Part shown: positions 1 to 6,515 of the stretch, one piece after another | Layout of the letters: each line of letters starts with the position of its first letter | How positions within the stretch are numbered: the stretch's first letter is position 1 | Assembly (NCBI GenBank): GCA_937864085.1 | Contig: CALMIH010000189.1 | Span: 1-11,036, forward strand | Reading direction: 5' to 3' | Origin: an uncultured Chloroflexota bacterium | GTDB lineage: Bacteria > Chloroflexota > Limnocylindria > Limnocylindrales > Limnocylindraceae | Length of the DNA stretch: 11,036 bases | Notes under the pieces: model-generated | The model's database searches: none | The model's input: the letters and a program-made list of their open reading frames with translations, nothing else | What the model was told of the DNA's origin: nothing | Translations under genes and position numbers: made by a program

Positions 1-662
1 GCCTCGGCAGCGAAGTCGGGGCGCCCCTGCCAGCCGGCGATCGCCAGCCGGTGAGCGATATAGCTCGCAACTTCGTCCGTACCCATCGGGTCGAGATGAT
101 GAACCGCGATCACTCGCTGGCGTAGCTGCTCCAGGGCGTCATTGCCGTAAAGACGATCACGGAATTCCGGCTGTCCCAGCAGGAAAATCTGGAGCATCGC
201 ATGTCCGCCAGTCTGGAAATTGGAGAGCATCCTGAGCTCTTCCAGCGCCGATACGGGTAGCGCTTGCGCCTCGTCGACGATCAGCAGCGTGCGCTGGCCG
301 CCACGCGCGATGGTATGCAGCCCCTTCTCGATCGCCGCCAGCGTCTGCGCCTTGGCCAGCCCGGTGGTGTCCGCGCCCAGTCCCGCCGCGACGAGGTGGA
401 GCAGGTCCTCCGCCTTCACCTGGGTCGTCACGATGCGGATCACGTTCAGTCGCTCGCGATCGATCGTGTCCATCAGATGGCCGACCAGCGTCGTCTTGCC
501 CGCGCCCGGCGACCCGGTGATGACGATGAAGCCCTCACCCTGGCTCAGGCCATAGCCAAGATACGCCATCGCCTTGCGATGCGTCGCGGTGTCGAACCAG
601 AACGCCGGATCGGGGGTCAGCTGGAACGGCCGACCGCTGAGGCCATAATGCTCGTCGTACAT
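1..662 (-). CDS. XrtA/PEP-CTERM system-associated AAA ATPase (ExeA-like), 3' end outside window
   Basis: About 220 N-terminal residues are readable before the gene leaves the window at base 1. The protein begins MYDEHYGL and has 'GRPFQLTPDPAFWF', the usual opening of GspA/ExeA-type ATPases of exosortase loci. It then shows a Walker A GSPGAGKTT (about residues 50-58), a Walker B LLIVDEAQ (about 126-133), a sensor-like FLLGQPEF (about 160-167) and an arginine-finger-like LRQRV (about 180-184). Family knowledge (TIGR03015-like): a cytoplasmic ATPase of exopolysaccharide/PEP-CTERM sorting clusters, usually 300-350 residues, so roughly a third is missing. A second ATG sits one codon upstream at 665. 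I prefer 662 because GGGTGGA (666-672) touches the 665 codon directly. It starts 11 nt after the stop of the beta-barrel gene, which implies one operon. The family call is firm; the exact subfamily is inferred from the motifs and the neighbour. Confidence 0.88.
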   Translation of the reverse strand, partial: MYDEHYGLSGRPFQLTPDPAFWFDTATHRKAMAYLGYGLSQGEGFIVITGSPGAGKTTLVGHLMDTIDRERLNVIRIVTTQVKAEDLLHLVAAGLGADTTGLAKAQTLAAIEKGLHTIARGGQRTLLIVDEAQALPVSALEELRMLSNFQTGGHAMLQIFLLGQPEFRDRLYGNDALEQLRQRVIAVHHLDPMGTDEVASYIAHRLAIAGWQGRPDFAAE

Positions 663-673
663 CATTCCACCCG

Positions 674-1189
674 TCAGAAGCCGTAGCGAAGACCGAGCAG
701 CGCCTGGGCAGAAGTATTGCCCGCACCCTCGACATCGTACGTCGAAATCCCAAGCGTCGCCATCGCACTGAGCGACCCGAAGCTACGATAATAGGAGCCG
801 TTGGCGCCAGCCCCGAACACGCCGGGCGCGCCCGGCAGATTGCTCTCGTAATAATTGGCGTAGACGTTGCCGCTCACGCTCGACACCGAGTCGAGCTGCT
901 GCGAGGCGAAGAGTTGGCCATACCAGTTGTCGTCGCTCGTTCCCGCCACGATCACGCCCGGCGGCACGAGGTAGCGGCGATTGGCATAGCCGAGCCCCAG
1001 TCCCAGCGTGGTCGGCCCCGCATTCATCGAGAGGACGGCGTTGACGCCGCGTGCGCGATAGCTGGCGGTCGAGATCGAACCCAGCGAATTGGTCAGGCAC
1101 CCGCCCGCCGCCGTCGCGGTGTCGCCGAACACGCAGCCGTTGAAGCCGTCGCCGAACGGGTCGCGCGGCGTGTTGAAGCTGGTCGGCAC
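674..1189 (-). CDS. C-terminal part of XrtA-associated outer-membrane beta-barrel protein (TIGR03016-like), 5' truncated
   Basis: An open frame of about 171 residues ends ...GLRYGF. It alternates short polar and hydrophobic stretches rich in Gly, Ser, Tyr and Asn, and its terminal aromatic residue is typical of BAM-inserted outer-membrane beta-barrels. It has no signal peptide. Directly upstream of the first usable GTG (1187-1189) lies an in-frame TGA (1190-1192), so the N-terminal two thirds expected for this family (usually 400 or more residues) are absent. It is followed 11 nt later by the XrtA-type ATPase; that gene order is known from PEP-CTERM/exosortase A loci, where this protein is a putative outer-membrane channel for exopolysaccharide. 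The GTG is probably not a real start: the frame ends because the sequence changes origin near here. Barrel character is clear; the family name rests partly on the neighbour. Confidence 0.72.
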   Translation of the reverse strand: MPTSFNTPRDPFGDGFNGCVFGDTATAAGGCLTNSLGSISTASYRARGVNAVLSMNAGPTTLGLGLGYANRRYLVPPGVIVAGTSDDNWYGQLFASQQLDSVSSVSGNVYANYYESNLPGAPGVFGAGANGSYYRSFGSLSAMATLGISTYDVEGAGNTSAQALLGLRYGF

Positions 1190-1200
1190 TCACCGCTGGG
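1170..1200. other. Probable chimeric joint between two genomes
   Basis: To the left, the minus-strand frame encodes the C-terminal part of an alphaproteobacterial-looking beta-barrel protein. To the right, a different minus-strand frame encodes the N-terminal part of a mannose-6-phosphate isomerase. Both genes lose homology-bearing sequence within this short stretch, and neither continues on the other side. Reading the isomerase frame leftwards past about 1175 gives arginine-rich nonsense (for example PVRRRLQRLRVRRHR), as expected when it runs out of frame into a GC-rich gene. No insertion sequence, tRNA, direct repeat or integrase is visible at the joint. The exact base cannot be set by eye. 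A misassembly or amplification chimera is the favoured reading; a real recombination event is possible. Confidence 0.75.
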
Positions 1201-1499
1201 TCGCGTCCAAGGAGGAGGTGTGCGCCTGGAGCCGCGTCGAGGATCACCCACGCCTCGCGCTTTCCAATCGATCCTGCGCCATGCAGCTCGGCGGCGAGTG
1301 CGTCAGTCGGATGCACCTGTACGGAGAGGCGATCGGCAACGTCAAGCAGTTTCACCAGTGGTTGGTTCTGTGACCCGATCTCACCGAACCAAGCCTCACC
1401 GATTGGCGGCGTGGCGGAGCCTGCTGGCCCGAGTGCGGTGAGCCGCTCGCCACCCCATACTCGCGACACAAGGCGCGGCGAAATGATCTTGTCGCTCAT
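1190..1499 (-). pseudogene. manA: Type I mannose-6-phosphate isomerase, N-terminal fragment cut at the joint
   Basis: About 103-108 residues remain of an enzyme that interconverts mannose 6-phosphate and fructose 6-phosphate. The fragment shows the cupin-type N-terminal half: RVWGGERL (13-20), IGEAWFGE (33-40), VKLLDVADRLSVQVHP (49-64) and GKREAWVILDAAPGAHL (79-95). Gln61, His63 and Glu82 match three of the four zinc ligands of the family; the fourth (a His) would be in the missing part. ATG 1497-1499 is chosen because AGGTGGAG (1509-1516) lies 9 nt upstream; a GTG at 1514 falls inside that ribosome binding site. It follows the aminotransferase by 39 nt on the same strand, so the two were probably cotranscribed. 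In the source genome the gene may be intact: the break coincides with the chimeric joint rather than with decay. Short PMIs of this type are about 300-330 residues. Confidence 0.85.
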
Positions 1500-1508
1500 A
1501 TCGCTCGG

Positions 1509-1516
1509 CTCCACCT
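1509..1516 (-). promoter_or_regulatory. Ribosome binding site of the isomerase gene
   Basis: AGGTGGAG on the minus strand, 9 nt before ATG 1499. It decides the start in favour of ATG 1499 over the in-frame GTG at 1514, which overlaps the site. Confidence 0.6.
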
Positions 1517-1538
1517 GTCAGCCACCACTGCCCGATCG

Positions 1539-2765
1539 TCAGCGCAGCAGCGCTGCGACCGCCTTGGCAACAATTGGGATCTTGACGGCGGAGAGGCCGG
1601 CGAAGTTGATGCGACCGCGCGCCACAAGATAAATCGCCTGCTCATCGCGAAGTCGCTTCAGCTGCGCGTCATCAAGGCCGAGCAGTGAGAACATGCCACG
1701 ACCAGTCAGTAAATGCGAGAAGTCGCCAGCACCTTCGCTAGCGAGTGCGGCAACAAAGGCGCGGCGGTTCCCGTTGATGCGCTCGCGCATCGCCGTCACC
1801 TCTCCCTCCCACTGCACGCGGAGCGCGTCATCGCTAAGAATTTCTGCAACGATCTCGCCGCCATGCCCAGGTGGGTTTGACCAGGCGGCGCGAATCGCCA
1901 CCTTCGCATGCGTCAGGATGGCGGCGGCAGCCTCCTTATCTTCGGCAACAATTGCGAGCGCACCAACGCGCTCGTCATAGAGCGCGAAGTTCTTGCTTGC
2001 ACTTGCGGCGACAAGGATCTCGCAACCGGTCGCTAAGAAGGCGCGAAGTGATGCGGCATCTTCAACTAGACCGTCGCTGAGGCCTTGATATGCAAAGTCG
2101 AGAATCGGGAGGAGCGAGTGCGCGGTGACCGCCTCGGCGATTACGCGCCACTGCGCTGCGGTTGGATCAATCCCCGTTGGGTTGTGGCAGGCGCCGTGGA
2201 AGATGAAGGCGTCGCCAGGTTTTGCAGCGTTGATTGATTGCAGCACGGCGTCCAGGTCGAGCGCACGCGCATCGGCGCTGATCCATGGGTGCGAACGATG
2301 TGGCACACCAACGGCGTCGGCGATCTGCGTGTGGTTCGGCCAGGTTGGGTCGCTCACCCAGATTTCGGCGTTCGGTCGCAGACGCTTCACCAACTCCACG
2401 GCGAGTCGCACCGCGCCAGTTCCGCCTGGCGTGTGCAGCACCTCAATGCGACCCTCGTTCGCGATCGCAGGAAGTGCACCGAACGGCGCGCCAGGCTCGC
2501 GGAAGATGAGGGCGCGCAGCAGCTTCACGAGAGCGGGGTCACCGCCGATCGGCTTATAAAGCTTGGTGGTGGAGTTCGCGAGGAGGCGTCGCTCCGCTTC
2601 ACGGACGCTGGCGAGGATTGGTGTGACGCCGTCCTCTTCCATATAGACGCCGGCGGCGAGGTTGATCTTCTCTGGACGTGGGTCGGCGCGGAAGGCCTCC
2701 ACGATCCCGAAGATGGGATCGGAGGGGGCGCTGCTGATCTTCGCGGAGAGGCTGCCATTTGACAT
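1539..2765 (-). CDS. aspC: Aspartate/aromatic-amino-acid aminotransferase (class I, AspC/TyrB type)
   Basis: A 408-residue PLP enzyme of the fold-type I alpha subgroup, which transfers amino groups between aspartate (or aromatic amino acids) and 2-oxoglutarate in the cytoplasm. Visible family residues: Tyr70 in KLYKPIGG, the GGTGAVR phosphate loop (114-120), Trp142 in DPTWPNH, Asn195 in HNPTG, Asp223 and Tyr226 in LDFAYQG, the PLP lysine Lys258 in SASKNFALY, Arg266 in DERVGA, Arg292 in IRAAWSNPP and Arg385 in GRINFAG. Arg292 and Arg385 together are the pair that binds dicarboxylate substrates in AspC, so aspartate/glutamate is the likely main substrate; TyrB-like aromatic activity cannot be excluded. 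Length is close to E. coli AspC (396). No Shine-Dalgarno is seen. A TAGACT box ends 6 nt before the ATG, which suggests a leaderless mRNA. It is divergent from the YmgE-like gene and is followed by the isomerase fragment 39 nt downstream. Confidence 0.93.
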   Translation of the reverse strand: MSNGSLSAKISSAPSDPIFGIVEAFRADPRPEKINLAAGVYMEEDGVTPILASVREAERRLLANSTTKLYKPIGGDPALVKLLRALIFREPGAPFGALPAIANEGRIEVLHTPGGTGAVRLAVELVKRLRPNAEIWVSDPTWPNHTQIADAVGVPHRSHPWISADARALDLDAVLQSINAAKPGDAFIFHGACHNPTGIDPTAAQWRVIAEAVTAHSLLPILDFAYQGLSDGLVEDAASLRAFLATGCEILVAASASKNFALYDERVGALAIVAEDKEAAAAILTHAKVAIRAAWSNPPGHGGEIVAEILSDDALRVQWEGEVTAMRERINGNRRAFVAALASEGAGDFSHLLTGRGMFSLLGLDDAQLKRLRDEQAIYLVARGRINFAGLSAVKIPIVAKAVAALLR

Positions 2766-2771
2766 GCCGAG

Positions 2772-2777
2772 AGTCTA
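2772..2777 (-). promoter_or_regulatory. Candidate -10 box for the aminotransferase gene (leaderless)
   Basis: TAGACT on the minus strand fits TANNNT. Only six bases (CTCGGC) separate it from ATG 2765, so transcription would begin at or next to the start codon. No convincing -35 or Shine-Dalgarno is visible. Confidence 0.4.
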
Positions 2778-2822
2778 GCCGAGGCTCCCGCGCGCCCCGC
2801 CTCACGAATCCGCGCGGAGGCG

Positions 2823-2828
2823 TACGAT
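2823..2828 (+). promoter_or_regulatory. Candidate -10 box for the YmgE-like gene (leaderless)
   Basis: TACGAT fits TANNNT and ends 7 nt before ATG 2836, mirroring the box on the opposite strand. A GGAGG at 2816-2820 lies 15 nt from the ATG, too far for a normal Shine-Dalgarno. No clear -35 is seen. Confidence 0.35.
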
Positions 2829-2835
2829 CGCGCTG

Positions 2836-3108
2836 ATGAACTTCTTCGACCTCGACCCGATCGGCTGGGCACTCGTCGGCTTCCTCGCCGGAGGCCTCTC
2901 CTCTTGGCTTGTTCGCGGACGCGCGGCACGCGGCTGCCTGCCGAACATCTTGGTCGGCATCCTGGGCGGGCTGATCGGCGGAACGCTGGCGAAGAGCGCC
3001 GGTATTGGTGACGCTGGTGGCTTCCTCGGATCAATCTTCGTCGCGCTGCTCGGTTCCGTGCTGTTGCGCCTCGCCATTGAGTTTGTTGATCGCAGGCCGC
3101 AGCGATGA
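2836..3108 (+). CDS. GlsB/YeaQ/YmgE family small membrane protein (transglycosylase-associated)
   Basis: A 90-residue, very hydrophobic protein with three predicted membrane segments at about residues 9-27, 36-53 and 58-81. The glycine-rich repeats GFLAGGLSSWLVRGR, LPNILVGILGGLIGGTLA and GFLGSIFVALLGSVLLR are the signature of PF04226. Members lie in the inner membrane and are often linked to general or acid stress, but no biochemical activity is established. The length is normal (80-95). The start is ATG 2836, directly after a candidate -10 box. The citrate synthase gene follows 10 nt after its stop, so the two are probably cotranscribed; I see no known functional link between them. Confidence 0.85.
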   Translation: MNFFDLDPIGWALVGFLAGGLSSWLVRGRAARGCLPNILVGILGGLIGGTLAKSAGIGDAGGFLGSIFVALLGSVLLRLAIEFVDRRPQR

Positions 3109-3118
3109 GTGGGAAGCA

Positions 3119-4213
3119 ATGAGCGACGAAAAGGTCTTCAGCCCAGGTCTCGCCGGCGTCATTGGCGCCGAGACGGCGGTGAGTCTTGTTGACGGCGCGA
3201 ACGGGAAGCTGCTCTATCGCGGCTACCCCATTGAAGAGGTTGTCTCAAAGGGGAGCTACGCCAGCGTCCTTGACCTGCTTCTTACTGGCGAGTGGCATCC
3301 AGACGCCGAACTGGCTCCTATGAAGGTGCCGCCCGCCGTGATGGCGGCGCTGCGACTCCTTCCCGCACACGCGCATCCAATGGACGCGCTGCGCACCGCA
3401 ATCTCTGTCTGGGGTGCAGGCGAGCGACTCGGCTGGCCACCGACCGCCGAAGAGGCGAAGAAGATCGCCGCGATTGCACCATCGGCACTCGCCGCGTTTG
3501 CGCGACTACGACAGGGACTTGAGCCGATTGACCCAGAGCCAGGCATCGGCATTGCCGCCGCCTTCTTGCAGCAACTTCACGGCAAGGCTCCAGATCCTGG
3601 CACCGCGCGCGCACTCGACGCCTACCTCATGGCGGGCGCGGAACACAGCCTTAACGCGAGCACCTTCGCCGCGCGCGTCATCATCGCCACGCGTTCAGAT
3701 ATTGCATCGGCGATCTGCGGCGCGATCGGCGCAATGAAGGGGCCGCTGCACGGCGGCGCACCAGCAGAGGTGATCGGTCAGCTCGGCGAGATCGGCTCAA
3801 TTGATCGCGCCCAAGACTGGGCACGCGGCAAGTTGGCACGACGCGAACTGATCATGGGCTTCGGACACCGCGTCTATCGCGCCTATGACCCGCGCGCCGC
3901 CGCACTGCGCAAGGTTGCTGAAGCGATGCCTGCGCGACCAGAGTGGCTCGACCTTGCGATTGGCGCCGAAGAGGCGATCCTCCGCGTCTTTGAAGAGATG
4001 AAGCCTGGCCGCGCAATGAAGACCAACGTGGAGTTCTACGCCGCCGCAGTGCTCCAGGGTGTTGGGCTCTCCCCCGATCTCTTCCCCGCAACATTCGGTC
4101 TCGCGCGCATCGCCGGCTGGTCGGCACATGCAATTGAACAGGCTGGCGTTGACAAGATCATCCGCCCCGACGCGAAGTACGTTGGCCCAGCGGAGCGACA
4201 CCTCCCAAGCTGA
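3119..4213 (+). CDS. Citrate synthase / 2-methylcitrate synthase family protein
   Basis: A 364-residue short-type citrate synthase, condensing oxaloacetate with acetyl-CoA (or propionyl-CoA). The N-terminus FSPGLAGVIGAETAVSLVDG and LLYRGYPIEE (32-41) is the usual opening of this group. Active-site landmarks are His176 in AEHSLNAST, His211 in GPLHGGA, His250 and Arg251 in GFGHRVYRAYDPRA, the KTNVEFYAA segment (301-309) and Arg330 in GLARIAGWSAH. Glu305 occupies the position where canonical citrate synthases have the catalytic Asp (NVDFY). From memory, actinobacterial CitA-like enzymes also have NVEF there, so it may mark a subfamily rather than a dead enzyme. The start ATG 3119 is preceded by a weak GGGAAG; the open frame extends further upstream but overlaps the YmgE-like gene. 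Acetyl- versus propionyl-CoA preference cannot be read from sequence. The gene ends 30 bp from the convergent DinB gene. Confidence 0.9.
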   Translation: MSDEKVFSPGLAGVIGAETAVSLVDGANGKLLYRGYPIEEVVSKGSYASVLDLLLTGEWHPDAELAPMKVPPAVMAALRLLPAHAHPMDALRTAISVWGAGERLGWPPTAEEAKKIAAIAPSALAAFARLRQGLEPIDPEPGIGIAAAFLQQLHGKAPDPGTARALDAYLMAGAEHSLNASTFAARVIIATRSDIASAICGAIGAMKGPLHGGAPAEVIGQLGEIGSIDRAQDWARGKLARRELIMGFGHRVYRAYDPRAAALRKVAEAMPARPEWLDLAIGAEEAILRVFEEMKPGRAMKTNVEFYAAAVLQGVGLSPDLFPATFGLARIAGWSAHAIEQAGVDKIIRPDAKYVGPAERHLPS

Positions 4214-4226
4214 GCTTGGTGTTTCC

Positions 4227-4243
4227 CGCGCCGTGGTGGCGCG
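4227..4243. terminator. GC-rich hairpin between convergent genes
   Basis: CGCGCC (4227-4232), loop GTGGT, GGCGCG (4238-4243): a perfect 6-bp stem in the 30-bp gap between the convergent citrate synthase and DinB stop codons. No T-tract follows on either strand, so it is a weak terminator candidate at best. Confidence 0.3.
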
Positions 4244-4717
4244 CTACTTCTCGCCGCGCAGTGCCTTCGCTATCTGCTCGCCGTGATCTAGCGGGTGTTT
4301 CGCGTATCCCGCAAGCCAGTCGGCGATCGTGTACCTGCCGCGTTCTGTGTGCTCGCCATAGCGCGCGAGATCTTCGTCTTTAAGGTGCTGCAACACGGCG
4401 AGTGAGCCGGCACGCACCGCAGCGAACACCGCAATGGGCGTCTCAATTGGATCGCGTTCGTACGCGAGTGCTGGGTGTGCGGCCCAGAGACCTTCGTCGT
4501 ACCCCTGAATGATTGAGCCGAGCGGTTCAGCCACGAGTCGTCGCAGACGTGCGTATGACTGTGCCTCACTGTCCGCGACGTGATGGATCACCTGCCGCGG
4601 CGACCACCCTTCTGGGTGCTTGAGATCGAGCGACGCTGGGTCGAGCGCTGCAACCTGCTCAAGAAAGGCGCGTGTTGCAGACTCGTAGGCGGCGACGCGT
4701 GGCGCGTTCAGCTTCAC
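4244..4717 (-). CDS. DinB-family protein (DinB_2-like four-helix bundle)
   Basis: A 157-residue all-helical protein. WSPRQVIHHVADSEAQSYARL (38-58) and YAKHPLDHGEQIAKAL (138-153) are the two conserved DinB helices. His46 (or His45), His141 and His145 match the three-histidine metal site of the DinB/YfiT superfamily. Known members include bacillithiol or mycothiol transferases and hydrolases as well as many uncharacterised proteins, so a metal-dependent thiol or hydrolytic role is possible but not shown. The start is GTG 4715-4717, which overlaps the TGA of the upstream gene (GTGA); this implies translational coupling. The frame is open further upstream, but only within the neighbouring gene. 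It is the last gene of the seven-gene run and ends 30 bp from the convergent citrate synthase. Confidence 0.82.
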   Translation of the reverse strand: MKLNAPRVAAYESATRAFLEQVAALDPASLDLKHPEGWSPRQVIHHVADSEAQSYARLRRLVAEPLGSIIQGYDEGLWAAHPALAYERDPIETPIAVFAAVRAGSLAVLQHLKDEDLARYGEHTERGRYTIADWLAGYAKHPLDHGEQIAKALRGEK

Positions 4718-5457
4718 TCCCCTGAGACCCAGGTGATCATGTTCGCCATCAGTGGGGCGAAGCCCTCCCACTTCACGAACGGCTCAGGGCACCAGTGCGG
4801 TCCAATGTCTGACGTCCAGACGAGCGTTCGCCCCTTGCCAACTTGAGATGCGGCAATCAGCGGATCGCCGTTCACCGAAGCGATCAACGTTGCACCTGAC
4901 TTCAACTGCACGCGGTTGTAGCCGAGCAGCGCTGGCATTCCCGATGAAACACCGGCAAGGACCGGGTGCGCAGCATCGTTGATCACAGGGACGGCACCCT
5001 CGGGCGTCTCCGCGCGATCATCGTGGGTGAAGCAGGTCACGGGGAGCACCTCTTCAATTGCGGTGCCAGCGAAGCGTGCCTTCGCCTCAAAGCCCTGGAA
5101 GCTGAGGTAGCCGCCCGCCATGATCAGTGCGCCGCCGCCCTTCACCCACTCGGCGAGAAGCGTCAGTCGGTTCGGCATCGACCTCCCCTGGAGCCACGTC
5201 TCTGTTGGCAGGAGGAAGGAGTTCGTTCCAATGTCGGAGAGGACGATCACGTCGTACGCGTCGAGTCCCTCTTTTGTGAAGGGGAACTTTGCGGGCACGT
5301 CGTGTGCGTAGAGCTGCTCAACCTCAATGCCTTTGCTTCGGAGCGCCGCGTTGTACCAGTCGGCGCCCGAGTGGAAGGTGACCGAGGTGAAGGAGTCGAA
5401 CCCCTTGTAGTGCGTTGCCTCTGAGACCCATGATTCACCAACGAGTAGGACCTTCAT
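4714..5457 (-). CDS. PF07090-type 'putative glutamine amidotransferase' (class I GATase-like fold)
   Basis: A 247-residue soluble protein beginning MKVLLVGESWVSEATHYKGF, the recognisable opening of the PF07090 (DUF1355) family. Further family blocks are YDVIVLSDIGTNSFLLPTET (68-87), WVKGGGALIMAGGYLSFQGF (104-123), IEEVLPVTCFTHDDR (134-148), GKGRTLVWTSDIGPHW (207-222) and a C-terminal FVKWEGF. The fold is flavodoxin/ThuA-like. At the place where true class I amidotransferases carry the nucleophile Cys (GxCxG), this protein has AGGYL (114-118); its only cysteines are Cys142 and Cys223. Glutaminase activity is therefore unlikely and the true function is unknown. Start ATG 5457 has a strong AAGGGGAG just upstream. 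It begins 17 nt after the hydrolase stop and overlaps the DinB gene by 4 nt. Confidence 0.88.
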   Translation of the reverse strand: MKVLLVGESWVSEATHYKGFDSFTSVTFHSGADWYNAALRSKGIEVEQLYAHDVPAKFPFTKEGLDAYDVIVLSDIGTNSFLLPTETWLQGRSMPNRLTLLAEWVKGGGALIMAGGYLSFQGFEAKARFAGTAIEEVLPVTCFTHDDRAETPEGAVPVINDAAHPVLAGVSSGMPALLGYNRVQLKSGATLIASVNGDPLIAASQVGKGRTLVWTSDIGPHWCPEPFVKWEGFAPLMANMITWVSGE

Positions 5458-5459
5458 CG

Positions 5460-5467
5460 CTCCCCTT
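5460..5467 (-). promoter_or_regulatory. Ribosome binding site of the GATase-like gene
   Basis: AAGGGGAG on the minus strand, immediately upstream of ATG 5457. This junction has a 17-nt gap, so it carries its own Shine-Dalgarno, whereas the neighbouring junctions rely on overlapping stop/start codons. Confidence 0.55.
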
Positions 5468-5474
5468 TCTGCGC

Positions 5475-6515
5475 TTAGCGCGCCTCTTCAAATAACCGAC
5501 GCGGATTATCCGTCATCAGCTCGAGTGACCGTTCAATCGATACTCCGTGCCGAGCGAGGCGCGGGAGGAAGAACTCAACGATGTGTCCGTAGCCTGGGCC
5601 GCCGTACGTTCGGAGGAGGCTCTTCAGGAAGATGTCGTGTGACATCAGCACGCGATCCCCATGCCCACGCTCCACGAGGCGGGCGATGTTGCGCGCATCA
5701 TCATCCCCGCTCGGGCACTGCGCCTGCTGGTCGGCGTAGAAGACCTCCATGCCGATCATGTCGTATTGGATGTACGCGCCGCGGTTGATCAGCCTTGATT
5801 GATACTCGTAGTCTTCGCCAGAAGGGTTTGAGTGGCAGAGAACAATGCTCTCCATCGGCACGCCGCGCGCGGCGCAGAAGTCGAGCACCTCGTCGCCGAA
5901 ACGGAACCAGGCCGGCATGTGAACCTGCATTGGGAGGTGCGTTGCTCGCTGGGCAATGCAGGCCGCGGCGAGCGACTTCTTCTCGCGCGCGGTGAAGCTG
6001 CTCCCCACGCCAATTTCACCAATGATGCCGGAGCGTACCGCTGTACCACGCGCCCCTTCGGTGATGTCGCGAATGATCTCGTCTGCGATGTTCTGCTCGC
6101 TCTTTGCATCGTTCTCCGCAGGTTGTGAGCCGTCAAGGTAGTAGCCGGTCCCCATGATGATGTTGAGTCCTGTGGCGCGACTGATCTCGGCGAGTCCCTC
6201 TGGGTCGCGCCCGTTACCGTCTGCGCTCGTCTCAATGATGCTCGTCCCACCCTGGGAAACAAATCGCTGCAGCTCTTTGATTGCGAGTGCGCGATCCGTC
6301 ATGGTGCAGTTGTCTTTGTTGACGAATGGGTCGTGTCGCAACTCCCAGAGGTTCTCCATGGAGACCTTCTCATCAACGAGTTCGCGTGCGCGCGGTGAGT
6401 CATCGAGTGGCGCATGCCACCACGAGAGGACATCGTTGAGGATGTGTTCGTGAGTCAGCGTCAGACCGAGCAGCGCCGAATCAATCGCTCCGGTGACAGT
6501 CTGGATCTTGCTCAT
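5475..6515 (-). CDS. Phosphotriesterase-family metal-dependent hydrolase, PTER-like
   Basis: A 346-residue TIM-barrel amidohydrolase with a complete binuclear metal site: His22 and His24 in THEHI, Glu167 in IGEIG as the bridging carboxylate, His199 in QVHMP, His228 in LCHSNPS and Asp294 in SHDI. Organophosphate-degrading phosphotriesterases use a carboxylated lysine at the bridging place; PHP and PTER-type members use Glu, as here. The blocks IQYDMIGMEVFY (249-260), RVLMSHDIFLKSLLRTYGG (288-306) and TDNPRRLF (335-342) resemble animal PTER, recently assigned as an N-acetyltaurine hydrolase. The bacterial substrate is unknown; an amide, lactone or ester is possible. ATG 6515 overlaps the transporter stop (ATGA), so translation is coupled. 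Length is normal for the family (about 320-350). Confidence 0.9.
   Translation of the reverse strand: MSKIQTVTGAIDSALLGLTLTHEHILNDVLSWWHAPLDDSPRARELVDEKVSMENLWELRHDPFVNKDNCTMTDRALAIKELQRFVSQGGTSIIETSADGNGRDPEGLAEISRATGLNIIMGTGYYLDGSQPAENDAKSEQNIADEIIRDITEGARGTAVRSGIIGEIGVGSSFTAREKKSLAAACIAQRATHLPMQVHMPAWFRFGDEVLDFCAARGVPMESIVLCHSNPSGEDYEYQSRLINRGAYIQYDMIGMEVFYADQQAQCPSGDDDARNIARLVERGHGDRVLMSHDIFLKSLLRTYGGPGYGHIVEFFLPRLARHGVSIERSLELMTDNPRRLFEEAR

Noticed and set aside
914..1441. Plus-strand open frame crossing the joint
   Set aside because: Antisense to two recognised genes and spanning DNA of two origins; the translation is arginine-rich with no recognisable domain.
783..1514. A 243-residue minus-strand open frame that could be read as a complete fused protein
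   Set aside because: Only its first ~105 residues resemble mannose-6-phosphate isomerase. After about 1180 it is an arginine-rich out-of-frame reading of the beta-barrel gene.
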